Below are positions 8,301 through 15,980 of a DNA stretch of 64,000 bases, piece by piece. Every line of letters begins with the position of its first letter. Position 1 is the first letter of the stretch. A program made the position numbers and the translations under genes. This stretch comes from Flintibacter muris (GTDB lineage Bacteria > Bacillota > Clostridia > Oscillospirales > Oscillospiraceae), in the NCBI RefSeq assembly GCF_943192995.1, contig NZ_CALPCP010000019.1, positions 1 through 64,000 of the forward strand. The letters are read 5' to 3'. The notes under the pieces were generated by a model. The model saw only the letters and a program-made list of their open reading frames with translations, ran no database searches and was not told the DNA's origin.

Positions 8301-8831
8301 CTATCGTTCCTGTTGATGGTTGGTTTTCTGCCGGGTGGCTTTGGCCTCCGGCTGTTTTTTTAGCTGCTTACGGACGGAAGGCTTTACTGCCGGCTGCCAC
8401 ATATCCGTTAAAATGGCAGAGGCCGGCTGTTCCCATTCCTTCCCGAATCCACGGATCACAGTCCCGTACATGATCCCGTTATCCGCAAACATTTTCAAAG
8501 TGTCAAAGGCCCGGTCAAATAATTCTATATTCCTTGCATCCACGCTGGGCGCAAAATGGATCACTCCTACAGGGTAATCCCCTCCGGTACCGACCCAGCC
8601 CCGGACAAATGCGTCATAACCCTTTGTAATGCCGGCAGCCGCAAGCTCACCGGCATGGCTGGAATCCAACAGACTTGTCACTGCATACTGCCGGCCTAAG
8701 ACCAGCAGCCCTGTGTCCGGGTTATACATGAAGCGCCGGTTGTCAATCTGCTGTATGTCAATGGCCTGCGTCCATGTGTCGATCCGCATAATTTCCGGTA
8801 TGACCGATATTTTTACTTTCTCGATAAACAT
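8301..8831 (-). CDS. Unknown ICE protein with KPSV tail (176 aa)
   Basis: This 176-residue protein begins MFIEKVKISVIPEIMRIDTW. Its body (about residues 1-145) is unassigned and contains GYDAFVRGWVGTGGDYPVGV, which suggests a compact alpha/beta domain. Its C-terminus is the clearest copy of the shared tail, KPSVRKQLKKQPEAKATRQK, ending HQQER. It is the first of four similarly tailed genes in a row (8301, 7651, 6698, 6000). No family is recognised. Composition and packing match the rest of the element. Confidence 0.6.
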   Translation of the reverse strand: MFIEKVKISVIPEIMRIDTWTQAIDIQQIDNRRFMYNPDTGLLVLGRQYAVTSLLDSSHAGELAAAGITKGYDAFVRGWVGTGGDYPVGVIHFAPSVDARNIELFDRAFDTLKMFADNGIMYGTVIRGFGKEWEQPASAILTDMWQPAVKPSVRKQLKKQPEAKATRQKTNHQQER

Positions 8832-8965
8832 CCCTCCCGATTTTTCTGTCTGTCCGCAACTTAGGGCTGTTTCAGGGCGCCGGAGTATTCTTATTCAGCC
8901 GCCCCTCAAACCGGGTTCTGTAATCCTTGAAAATCAAGCCTCTTTTTGGTTAAGTTGCGGACATA

Positions 8966-9343
8966 TTACACCTGGTTCTGCCTGATCCGGCGCTTGCGTT
9001 CCCGCTCGGATTTCCGTCTGGCAAAGGCGCGGCAGGAATCCGAACAATATGCCTGGCTGGTGGTGGGAAGATACGCCCTGCCGCAGACCGGGCAGGTTTT
9101 CTGTTTCAGGGAAGTGTCCTCGCCCGTAAGGGCAGATTCCAGAGCCGGGTCCGTCGGCAGCACCGCCTCCCGAAAGTAGCGGCAGAAAGAGCCGGTCCAC
9201 CATTTATGCAGCATATAACAGGGGCAGTCCAAAGGGCGGCAGAGCTTATCCTGGCTGTCATAATTGGCGCACAGCTCCGTCACCTGCCTTCGGACCGCCG
9301 CCCGTTCCTGCCTGGTTAATTCCCGTGAGGGCGGCCCGCTCAT
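8966..9343 (-). CDS. Cysteine-rich VLP-type protein
   Basis: This 125-residue protein begins MSGPPSRELTRQERAAVRRQ. It has ten cysteines in two clusters: LCANYDSQDKLCRPLDCPCY in the first half, and CPVCGRAYLP...YCSDSCRAFARRK near the end, a treble-clef or zinc-ribbon pattern followed by a basic tail. This matches the 'cysteine-rich VLP' family of clostridial mobile elements and includes its AVLPTDPALESAL signature. It overlaps the topoisomerase gene start-to-stop by 4 bases. Zinc-finger and basic tail suggest nucleic-acid binding. The role is unknown. Confidence 0.75.
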   Translation of the reverse strand: MSGPPSRELTRQERAAVRRQVTELCANYDSQDKLCRPLDCPCYMLHKWWTGSFCRYFREAVLPTDPALESALTGEDTSLKQKTCPVCGRAYLPTTSQAYCSDSCRAFARRKSERERKRRIRQNQV

Positions 9344-11448
9344 TTCCCCCTGCCTTTCTTCGCCGGGAATTCCAGCCTGAAATTTACATATTTTCCACCC
9401 GTGTCATCCAGCAGCACCACCGCGTCATATGTCTTTCCGGTCTTTCCGCTGTAAAGCCCGGACATGGAAACGCGGCCCTCTTTCAGAAGGGCCGCCGCAA
9501 CAGGCTTTGTTATGGTTTTTTTCTTGCCGGAAAAGAACTTATTGTCTTTCCACAGCGCAAAGGAGCAGTCCCGGTTATCGCAGAAGAACCCTTTTTTGCC
9601 CTCATACACGGAAGTACCGCAGCGGGGGCAGGTACCGACAGCTTCACGCCCATTTCTTTTTGCGTCCGGGAACAGGCCCGAAAAACGTTCCTCCGGGGCA
9701 TGGTGTTCCTTTACCAGCGCACGGCTCATATCCGCGATCTGCCCCATAAAAGTATCTGCGGCCAGCTCGCCGCGTTCCACCTGCTTTAACATGGATTCCC
9801 ATTCCGCCGTCAGGACAGGAGATTTGATGTTATCCGGCAGCACCAGGATCAGGTTTCTGCCTTTCTCCGTGGGGATAAGCTGTTTCTTCCTGCGCTCCAC
9901 AAAACCGGCAGATACCAGTTTCTCCAGTATGGCGGCACGGGTGGCCGGGGTGCCTAACCCCTTGCGCTCGGCGTCCTCCGGCATGTCCCCGGTACCGGCG
10001 GTCTCCATTGCCGCCAGAAGGGAATCCTCCGTATAGTGCTTCGGCGGGGATGTCTTGCCTTCCCGGACGCCAGCAGACACCTTTTCAAAGGTCTGGCCCT
10101 CCTGCAGCGGCGGCAGGGCAGCATCTTCACTTTCTTTTTCTTCCGTCTTAGACTGTTTCAGGCCCATGCGGTGAAGGCGTTCCACTTCCTTCCATCCTGT
10201 CTGCAGCACGGCTTTTCCCTTTGCCGTGAAGGAATGGCCCCGGCAGTCCAGAACCGCCGTTACCGCCTCAAACCGGTGGACCTGGGCCGTGGCAGAAAGG
10301 AGCCTTGCGGCGATCAGCGTCAGTACATCCCGCTCCCCGGAAGGAAGCTCCGATAAATCCGTCCGGGCAATCTCCACCGTAGGGATAATCGCGTGATGGT
10401 CGGTGACTTTGCTGCCATCCGTCACGCGGCCAATATCCGGTTCCCCGGCGCATCCCTTCCCAAAGGGCGTATTGCCCCGCAGCCAGAGGACCAGGGAAGC
10501 GGCGGTTGCCTGCATATCCTCCGTCAGATACTGGCTGTCCGTCCGGGGATAGGTCGCCAGTTTTTTCTCATAAAGCGACTGCACATAGTCAAGGGTCTGC
10601 TGAGCCGTATAACCATAAATGCGGTTACATTCCCGCTGTAAGGTTGTCAGATCGTACAGGCGGGGCGGCTGTACCGTCTTGGCCTGCTTTTCCACGGACA
10701 GCACCGAAGCGGCCTGCCCGTCACTTTCCATACGGATTTTTTCAGCCCCCGCCTTATCCGGCAGCTTTTCGCCGGAGGCAGTAAAGCCGCCGCAGGTGAT
10801 TTCCGGCACATAAAAGGGTCTGCTTGTAAATGCCTGAATATCCGCCTCCCGCCGTACCAAAAGCGCCAGCGTTGGCGACATTACCCGCCCCACATTCAGC
10901 GTCGTGCCATACAGGACGGAGAAAAGCCGGGTGGCGTTAATGCCGATCAGCCAGTCAGCCCCGGCCCGGCAGACCGCCGCGTCATAGAGCTTATCGTAGT
11001 CGCTGCCAGGACGCAGGTGTTCAAAGCCGTCCCGGATTGCCGCATCCTCCATACTGGAAATCCAGAGGCGTTCCATTGGTTTGCTGCATCCGGCATATTG
11101 ATAGACAAGGCGGAAGATCAGCTCGCCCTCACGTCCGGCGTCGGTACCACACACCACAGAATCCACCCGTTTGTCTTTCATCAGCCGGCACAGAAGGTCA
11201 AGCTGCTTTTTCTTATCCTTCGGCACTCCGTATTTCCATTCTTCCGGCAGGATCGGCAGATCGCCATAACGCCATCTGGCATACTGTTCCCCGTAAGCCT
11301 CCGGCTGCGCAAGCTCCAGAAGGTGCCCCACGCACCAGCTTACCAGATAGCCGCCGCCCTCCATGTAGCCGTCTTTTTTCTCATTTGCGCCCAGGACCGC
11401 CGCCAGCGATATGGCGACGGAGGGCTTTTCCGCAATTACTAACTTCAA
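9340..11448 (-). CDS. topB: DNA topoisomerase III (type IA)
   Basis: The protein of about 702 residues has the type IA layout: an N-terminal TOPRIM domain (KLVIAEKPSVA; acidic residues in VCGTDAGREGELIFR), the active-site tyrosine in ATYPRTDSQYL, an 'LIGINATRLFS' lid element, and a C-terminal zinc ribbon (CPRCGTSVYEGKKGFFCDN). It relaxes or decatenates single-stranded DNA loops, as needed for rolling-circle transfer replication; TopB homologues are standard in this ICE class. The chosen start is TTG (GGAGG ten bases upstream), giving LKLVIAEKPS as in homologues; the longer frame has no ribosome site. It overlaps the Cys-rich gene by 4 bases. Confidence 0.95.
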   Translation of the reverse strand: MKLVIAEKPSVAISLAAVLGANEKKDGYMEGGGYLVSWCVGHLLELAQPEAYGEQYARWRYGDLPILPEEWKYGVPKDKKKQLDLLCRLMKDKRVDSVVCGTDAGREGELIFRLVYQYAGCSKPMERLWISSMEDAAIRDGFEHLRPGSDYDKLYDAAVCRAGADWLIGINATRLFSVLYGTTLNVGRVMSPTLALLVRREADIQAFTSRPFYVPEITCGGFTASGEKLPDKAGAEKIRMESDGQAASVLSVEKQAKTVQPPRLYDLTTLQRECNRIYGYTAQQTLDYVQSLYEKKLATYPRTDSQYLTEDMQATAASLVLWLRGNTPFGKGCAGEPDIGRVTDGSKVTDHHAIIPTVEIARTDLSELPSGERDVLTLIAARLLSATAQVHRFEAVTAVLDCRGHSFTAKGKAVLQTGWKEVERLHRMGLKQSKTEEKESEDAALPPLQEGQTFEKVSAGVREGKTSPPKHYTEDSLLAAMETAGTGDMPEDAERKGLGTPATRAAILEKLVSAGFVERRKKQLIPTEKGRNLILVLPDNIKSPVLTAEWESMLKQVERGELAADTFMGQIADMSRALVKEHHAPEERFSGLFPDAKRNGREAVGTCPRCGTSVYEGKKGFFCDNRDCSFALWKDNKFFSGKKKTITKPVAAALLKEGRVSMSGLYSGKTGKTYDAVVLLDDTGGKYVNFRLEFPAKKGRGK

Positions 11449-11502
11449 TTCCTGTAAACCTCCATTTCTTTGAAATAGAAAAGCCAGCATGGCAGCCGCC
11501 CT

Positions 11503-12528
11503 TTATAAGCCCGGTTCCTGCCGGGTTTTCTGACTTTCTCTGGGTTCCTTTGCCTCCTTTTCCCGGATCTTTGCTTTATTTGCGGAAAGCCGCTCCAAAA
11601 GCCCTTTTTCCTGTTTCCGCCCCAGGGTTTTCGCTGTCCGGTCATAATACTGCACCTTATCGGAGAGCAAATCCTCCGGCGCCACTTGGGAAGCATTCAC
11701 TTCTTTTACCATATCCTCCAGTTCCTTTGCCTGCATATTCCCGTTATCCGGCACAATCAGGACTTCATGGATGGATGATGGAAGGACGTAAAAATCGGAA
11801 CCGACCAGATCCCCGATTTTATCCAGTACGCCATCCCGCGCCAGGACCCCGGCGCCATCCAATCTGCTCTGGTTCGTCAGGACATACATAGGCACAGCGC
11901 CAGTTTCTATCGGTTCCGGTTGGTTAAACAGATTCGTAGGTTTAGCAGAAAACATAATCTCTGACATCACATCATCCATCGTATATAAGCAGACAGGGCT
12001 CCTGGCACTTTCTGCTGTAACTGCGTCATGGTGAAGCTGCTCCGGCGTAATCCCCCAAAGTCCCAGCATGTCATTTGTAATTATAGCCGAAGCTGTCCCT
12101 TCGCTGCCCTCCATGACCTGAATCCGGTAAGATGCCGCCAGTTCCCCACATGCAGTACAGGGTTTATCTTTCAGATATTCCTGATTCTTTTCCGGGTCGC
12201 ACAGACGGATAGCAAGCAGCGGCCTGGCTGTTTCATAATCCTCCAATCCCTTCACGTCAATAGGAAGCTCCAAACTGCTCTCCATTTTTATCTGTGCGAG
12301 TTCTTTCATTATATCCTCCATCGGACGGCCTTTTCCAAACTGTTCCCCATAGTGCTCCAGATAAATGGTTGGCGTAACCGTTTCATCATCCCTTCGGATG
12401 ATGAGCCCGGTAAGGGTCCGGTCATTCCCTTTTGTGACTTCTTTTAAGGAAATATCTGCATCCTGGTAGTCCGCCGGCAGATATTCCCGTATATGGTTTT
12501 TGATATATTCTGCAAATTCCTGGTTCAT
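11503..12528 (-). CDS. DUF5688-family protein
   Basis: This 341-residue protein starts MNQEFAEYIKNHIREYLPAD and contains the DUF5688-type block 'GLIIRRDDETVTPTIYLEHY'. It later has 'VPMYVLTNQSRLDGAGVLA' and 'FYVLPSSIHEVLIVPDNG', a conserved C-terminal pattern of the family. These proteins are found on Clostridia conjugative elements and in chromosomes, and no biochemical role is known. The end (LLERLSANKAKIREKEAKEP) resembles the shared tail but lacks the PS pair. The start overlaps the DUF3789 stop by 4 bases, so the two are coupled. It heads the run that leads to topB. Confidence 0.75.
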   Translation of the reverse strand: MNQEFAEYIKNHIREYLPADYQDADISLKEVTKGNDRTLTGLIIRRDDETVTPTIYLEHYGEQFGKGRPMEDIMKELAQIKMESSLELPIDVKGLEDYETARPLLAIRLCDPEKNQEYLKDKPCTACGELAASYRIQVMEGSEGTASAIITNDMLGLWGITPEQLHHDAVTAESARSPVCLYTMDDVMSEIMFSAKPTNLFNQPEPIETGAVPMYVLTNQSRLDGAGVLARDGVLDKIGDLVGSDFYVLPSSIHEVLIVPDNGNMQAKELEDMVKEVNASQVAPEDLLSDKVQYYDRTAKTLGRKQEKGLLERLSANKAKIREKEAKEPRESQKTRQEPGL

Positions 12529-12659
12529 TCATTTCCCTCCCGTTTCCTGTTTTCTGGCCATTCATCTTCCTGCTTTCCGGCCTGTAAAAGACACATCAGC
12601 ACGATGCCGGCAGACATTCCTCCGGTGAATGTAAGAAAGTGTGTAATCATGCTCCACAT
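12525..12659 (-). CDS. DUF3789 single-pass membrane peptide (44 aa)
   Basis: AGGAGG six bases before the ATG sets the start at MWSMITHFLTFTGGMSAGIV. One transmembrane helix (about residues 5-26) is followed by an acidic/basic tail. Sequence and size match DUF3789, tiny membrane proteins always found on conjugative elements of this type. It is coupled to DUF5688 by a 4-base overlap. Such peptides often accompany membrane complexes, but no function is known. The reading frame continues upstream without a start that fits. Confidence 0.75.
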   Translation of the reverse strand: MWSMITHFLTFTGGMSAGIVLMCLLQAGKQEDEWPENRKREGNE

Positions 12660-12685
12660 AAAAATCCTCCTAAAATTGGGTAAAG

Positions 12686-12711
12686 AAAAACGCCCACCGG
12701 AAAGTGAGCGT
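12686..12711 (-). terminator. Terminator after the SLOG gene
   Basis: Minus strand: ACGCTCAC / GGTGGGCGT stem followed by TTTTTC, about 30 bases past the SLOG-gene stop. It separates that gene from the DUF3789-topB run. Confidence 0.65.
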
Positions 12712-12738
12712 ATCATCAAGTATCAGTTTTTTGTTATT

Positions 12739-13248
12739 TCATTTTCTTCTCGCTCCGGGTTGCCCTGGCAGGATAATCTCCCCAACCGGGATTTCCCGCA
12801 GCTCTTTCTTCATCTGGTGCGCAAACCGGATCGTCCTGACCGTGCCGCCTTTTTCCCTCCCGTCATACACGGCGATCACCCGGTCCGAATGTTCGGCCAT
12901 GTAGCGGTTCCGGTGGGAATAGACGCTGGGGTGGTATTTTTCCTGCATGACAACAACATCCGCACAGGCCTCCAGCATTTCATAAGTCCGGCTCTTTTCC
13001 ATCAGGCTGTCCAGGCGCTTTTGATAAGGGATAACCGCAACCAGCTCCAGCGCCGGATTTGTCTTTTTCTTTTCCAGTACGATCTCCGCGAAATACTGGT
13101 CCACACCATCCGCAAAGCCGCTCATAAAGCGGGTAAACCCGTCCGCAACGGCAGAATCGATTTCACGCCGCAGGGCCGTTTTTACACGGCCTATCTCTTT
13201 CTGCGGTAAATTCCTGTGCCCGGTGACAGAGCATGTCTTTCCTTCCAT
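12739..13248 (-). CDS. SLOG-family (DUF1273/YpsA-like) nucleotide-binding protein
   Basis: The start at MEGKTCSVTGHRNLP is supported by GGAGG eight bases upstream; 169 residues. The SLOG superfamily signs are the N-terminal beta strand with SVTGHR, the glycine-containing segment 'FMSGFADGVDQYFAEIV', then VVVMQEKYHPS and YMAEHSDRVIAVYDG. SLOG proteins bind nucleotides or NAD-type ligands, and some act in stress or conflict systems. Here the gene has its own strong promoter (13292-13320) and terminator, divergent from an XRE regulator that could control it. The family assignment is good; the ligand is unknown. Confidence 0.8.
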   Translation of the reverse strand: MEGKTCSVTGHRNLPQKEIGRVKTALRREIDSAVADGFTRFMSGFADGVDQYFAEIVLEKKKTNPALELVAVIPYQKRLDSLMEKSRTYEMLEACADVVVMQEKYHPSVYSHRNRYMAEHSDRVIAVYDGREKGGTVRTIRFAHQMKKELREIPVGEIILPGQPGARRK

Positions 13249-13291
13249 CTTCTTTTCCTCCATCCGATAGTTATTATTCTTTATTTCTCAA

Positions 13292-13320
13292 ATTATAATA
13301 GATTTGTTTTAGCGTTTCAA
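13292..13320 (-). promoter_or_regulatory. Consensus sigma-A promoter for the SLOG gene
   Basis: Minus strand: TTGAAA, 17 bases, TATAAT. The GCGTTTCAACGC sequence around the -35 box (13312-13323) is a palindrome and so a plausible operator for the divergent XRE regulator. Confidence 0.85.
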
Positions 13321-13397
13321 CGCAAATACCCTCTTTTATTTTGCGAATAAGGACAGGGCGTAAGGTACAATCTATTACGGAATAGGAGGTAATGGCA

Positions 13398-13712
13398 ATG
13401 TATGAAAATTTCGTCCCGGAACGGCTGGCAAAGCTGCGGACTCAAAAAGGCGTGTCTGCACGCGATATGTCATTGTCATTGGGACAGGCAAATAACTACA
13501 TTAACAACATTGAAAACAAAAAGTCCCTTCCCTCCATGCAGTCCTTCCTTTACATCTGTGAATATCTGGGCGTGACGCCCCAGGAATTTTTTGACGAGGG
13601 GAACCCGGCCCCGCAAGCCTTGCAGGAATTTATTGCAGAGGCAAAAAAACTGGATTCCAGGTCACTTTCTTATATCCTGGGGATTATGAAAGAACTCAAT
13701 AACAGAAAATAA
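13398..13712 (+). CDS. XRE-family regulator divergent from the SLOG gene
   Basis: This is the only rightward gene inside the leftward ICE block; 104 residues. The HTH lies at about residues 8-60: 'LAKLRTQKGVSARDMSLSLG' and NNYINNIENKKSLPS. A C-terminal helical part (EFIAEAKKLDSRSLSYILGI) probably dimerises. GGAGG eight bases before the second ATG makes that the start; the ATG two codons earlier is too close. It is followed directly by a strong terminator. The divergent layout and the palindrome over the SLOG promoter suggest that it represses that gene and possibly itself. Confidence 0.85.
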   Translation: MYENFVPERLAKLRTQKGVSARDMSLSLGQANNYINNIENKKSLPSMQSFLYICEYLGVTPQEFFDEGNPAPQALQEFIAEAKKLDSRSLSYILGIMKELNNRK

Positions 13713-13738
13713 GCGGCCACGGTGCTGGCCGCTTTTTG
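13712..13738 (+). terminator. Terminator of the XRE gene
   Basis: AGCGGCC, 8-base loop, GGCCGCT, then TTTTT, starting at the stop codon. Confidence 0.85.
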
Positions 13739-13831
13739 CTGCCTTTCTTTTATTTTATCCTGCAATCCCCCCGATATGCCCAATCCCACTACCGGCGATA
13801 AGCCAAGAATCACTCCCGGAATGTCACTTTT

Positions 13832-14245
13832 TTATTTTCCTGTACTTCCAAATCCGCCTGCGCCGCGCTGCTCGCCAAGCTCTGTAACAAAATCCGCGAT
13901 CACAACCGGAGTAATTACAAGCTGGCCCACGCGGGAGCCTTTGGAAAGCTCCTGGGTCTGGCTGCTTACATTGCTGATGATCGCGTGAATCTCCCCGCGG
14001 TAGCCGGAATCCACCGGCGGCAGCTCACAGACCAGCCCTTTTACTGCCATGCTGGTGCGTGGAAACACATAGCCCGCATATCCGTCCGGCACTTCAATCC
14101 CAAACCCAAGAGGGACCTTTGCGATCTCCCCCGGCTGTAACGTACAGTCATAGGGCATGTAAATATCCGCGCCGGCATCGTTCCCATGCGGACGGAAAGG
14201 GCGGCGGTCCTCCGGCACGCCAAAGTCGATCAGTTTGATCTTCAT
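13832..14245 (-). CDS. dut: dUTP diphosphatase
   Basis: The enzyme hydrolyses dUTP to dUMP, keeping uracil out of DNA and feeding thymidylate synthesis. All five trimeric-dUTPase motifs are present in 137 residues: GNDAGADIYMP, PRTSMAVKG, PPVDSGYRGEIHAII, GSRVGQLVI and the C-terminal arm RGAGGFGSTGK. The start MKIKLIDFG follows GGAGG by six bases. The start overlaps the thyX stop by 4 bases, so its product dUMP is made next to the enzyme that uses it. A thyX-dut pair on a conjugative element probably supports DNA synthesis after transfer or in thymidine-poor hosts (inference). Confidence 0.93.
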   Translation of the reverse strand: MKIKLIDFGVPEDRRPFRPHGNDAGADIYMPYDCTLQPGEIAKVPLGFGIEVPDGYAGYVFPRTSMAVKGLVCELPPVDSGYRGEIHAIISNVSSQTQELSKGSRVGQLVITPVVIADFVTELGEQRGAGGFGSTGK

Positions 14246-14949
14246 GCGCCGCCTCCTTCCAAAAGCGCCGGATAGTCCGTTTTCAGGATGTCTCCGGGCG
14301 TCATATCCGCTTTCAGCATGTTCCCGCAGGTCATTTTCCCCTCCAGGCATTTGTCCTGTTGGCAGAAGGGGCCTGTAAGATCAGGGGCAAACAGCGCTGG
14401 GCTTAAAGTATAAAGCTCCTGCCAGATTTTCAGGAGCACGATCCGGGTCTCGTCCGTATTGCGCCGGCATACCCGCTGGCCGATGATGTGTTTCCACTGA
14501 TAGGGCGTGGCGCTGATAACCAGCACATTCCGAAGCCCCTGGGGCGTGGCATATCCCGCCGCATCATGGCCGATTCCCTCGGCGCACAGCTTTTCATAAC
14601 AGTCCATGCCTTCGTGGCAGCTTTTTAAGTACAGTTCCCGGACCGCAGCCGTGGCGGTTATAATCTCATAAGGTATGGCAAAATCCGCCTGGCCTGCATA
14701 ATTGCTGTACTGCAAAGACGCGCTCATAAACTTTACTTCGTTCTGGTGCCTGGTGATCTGTGAAAGGAACCGCCTGCTTGCCCCTACAACAGCAGCGGTG
14801 ATCACTGCAAATTTCTGGACCGTCGGGTGGGGAAGGGCGCTGATGGCCGCCACAGTATCATCACTGAACGATTTTTCATAAAGGGCCATCAGATCGTCCA
14901 TTGTGGCAATCCGGTGGCCCCTCTGGGTGAGCCGGGCAGCAAAGACCAT
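14242..14949 (-). CDS. thyX: ThyX-type FAD-dependent thymidylate synthase (divergent)
   Basis: The protein shows the ThyX fold landmarks: the N-terminal FAARLTQRGH, the conserved RH motif in divergent form (ITRHQNEVKFMSASLQYSNY, where classical ThyX has RHR...SGRYS), and a C-terminal R-rich active-site part (IIGQRVCRRNTDETR). It makes dTMP from dUMP with FAD and methylene-tetrahydrofolate. The coding frame stays open 17 codons upstream of the ATG (VKILNCQAAREAEKN) and that part resembles ThyX N-termini, so the true start may be an ATT at 15000 overlapping the previous stop. A GGGAGG eleven bases before the ATG supports the shorter form. It is coupled to dut. Confidence 0.82.
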   Translation of the reverse strand: MVFAARLTQRGHRIATMDDLMALYEKSFSDDTVAAISALPHPTVQKFAVITAAVVGASRRFLSQITRHQNEVKFMSASLQYSNYAGQADFAIPYEIITATAAVRELYLKSCHEGMDCYEKLCAEGIGHDAAGYATPQGLRNVLVISATPYQWKHIIGQRVCRRNTDETRIVLLKIWQELYTLSPALFAPDLTGPFCQQDKCLEGKMTCGNMLKADMTPGDILKTDYPALLEGGGA

Positions 14950-14995
14950 GTTTTTCTCGGCCTCCCTGGCCGCCTGGCAGTTTAATATTTTTACT

Positions 14996-15283
14996 TCAAT
15001 CCGTCTGATCGGTATGTCCCTCCTTTACAATGGCTTTCAGTAAGAACAGATAGTTGAGGCTGTCTGTGATCTTTTCCTCCCATGTGCTTATCCCGTAATC
15101 CGTATCATTGTCAAAGCACATGTCATACAGGGAAACGATATGCTTCGCCAGCATCCCGGCAAGGGCGCGCTCCGGCGTGGTGTGCTGCAAGGCTGCCGCC
15201 GCCTTAAAAGCCCCCAGCCGGTCCGTATCGTCCCCGGTATATTCCTTCGTTTTCTTTTGCAGTGTGTCGGCACAGAGCCGCAC
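14996..15283 (-). CDS. Small conserved protein upstream of thyX, unknown
   Basis: From a GTG it encodes 95 residues, with 'KKTKEYTGDDTDRLGAFKAA' and 'PERALAGMLAKHIVSLYDMC'. This is a helical pattern seen in phage and ICE proteins next to nucleotide-metabolism genes. The GTG has no ribosome site. The same frame is open upstream (NAVFNAQ before the GTG), and AGGAGGG at 15330-15335 would fit a non-standard ATC at 15322, giving about 108 residues. It precedes thyX and dut and may be part of a nucleotide module, or a small DNA-modification partner. The function is unknown, and the start is uncertain. Confidence 0.6.
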   Translation of the reverse strand: MRLCADTLQKKTKEYTGDDTDRLGAFKAAAALQHTTPERALAGMLAKHIVSLYDMCFDNDTDYGISTWEEKITDSLNYLFLLKAIVKEGHTDQTD

Positions 15284-15431
15284 CTGCGCGTTAAATACGG
15301 CATTGACTTCCTGCTGTGTGATATGGCATCCCTCCTTTGAAAAATGGATTGTCCCGAATACTGTATAGAATCCGGGACAGTTTTACTAAAAGCAGAACAA
15401 AATACACATTATAGCTCTTATCCGCTGCATT

Positions 15432-15914
15432 TCAGGCGCTCGGCAGATAAATCCAGTCGTGCATCAGGCACACGCTGGGCTCGTCCTCCCTGGGGACCAG
15501 GTGGTAGGTACATTCCCCGTACACGGTCCGCTTGTCCTCGATCTCCATGCCATACGCCTTGTAGAAGCGGTATTCCAGGTTGGAAATGATACACCGCAGC
15601 GTCTGCAGCGCCTCCCGCTGTGAAGTCACGATCAGGTCCCGGTCAATGCTGCGCTTTAAGAACAGCAGGGATTTATAAAGCTGTACCTCCGTCCGGTAAG
15701 GGCGGTAATCCTCATGCTCCAGCCATCCGCTAAAGGCCACCGGCCCGCTCTGGACCACATCACGTTCCGGGTGGTAATACTCGTAGCAGTCCAGGTTTGC
15801 CGTATTCAGAAGATAGAGCATTTCCCGGACCTCATTCTCCGGCATATCATAGAACCGCAGAAGGGAGCGGTACAGATGGACGTAGCCGGGTATCGAAACA
15901 ATGGTATTCACCAT
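15432..15914 (-). CDS. Unknown ICE protein (160 aa)
   Basis: This soluble protein begins MVNTIVSIPGYVHLYRSLLR and is rich in Tyr and Glu, with no motif I can name. The start follows AGGAGG by eight bases. It comes directly after the adhesin-sortase gene, with a GC-rich hairpin (15938-15962) in the gap. Its position between surface and nucleotide genes gives no functional hint. Homologues are probably confined to conjugative elements, but this could not be checked here. Confidence 0.55.
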   Translation of the reverse strand: MVNTIVSIPGYVHLYRSLLRFYDMPENEVREMLYLLNTANLDCYEYYHPERDVVQSGPVAFSGWLEHEDYRPYRTEVQLYKSLLFLKRSIDRDLIVTSQREALQTLRCIISNLEYRFYKAYGMEIEDKRTVYGECTYHLVPREDEPSVCLMHDWIYLPSA

Positions 15915-15937
15915 AGAAAAATCCTCCTAAATAGCAG

Positions 15938-15962
15938 GTGCGGGAGCAGAGCGCCCCCGCAC
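15938..15962. other. GC-rich hairpin after the adhesin gene
   Basis: GTGCGGG / CCCGCAC with an 11-base loop. There is no U-tract on either side, so it is more likely an mRNA-stabilising or processing structure than a terminator. Confidence 0.4.
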
Positions 15963-15980
15963 TGGTTTCCAATATTCTTG

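Noticed and set aside
12739..15322. Phage or defence island (SLOG, ThyX, dUTPase together)
   Set aside because: SLOG, thyX and dut are present but without phage structural genes or nearby effector genes, and the genes share the packing and composition of the ICE.
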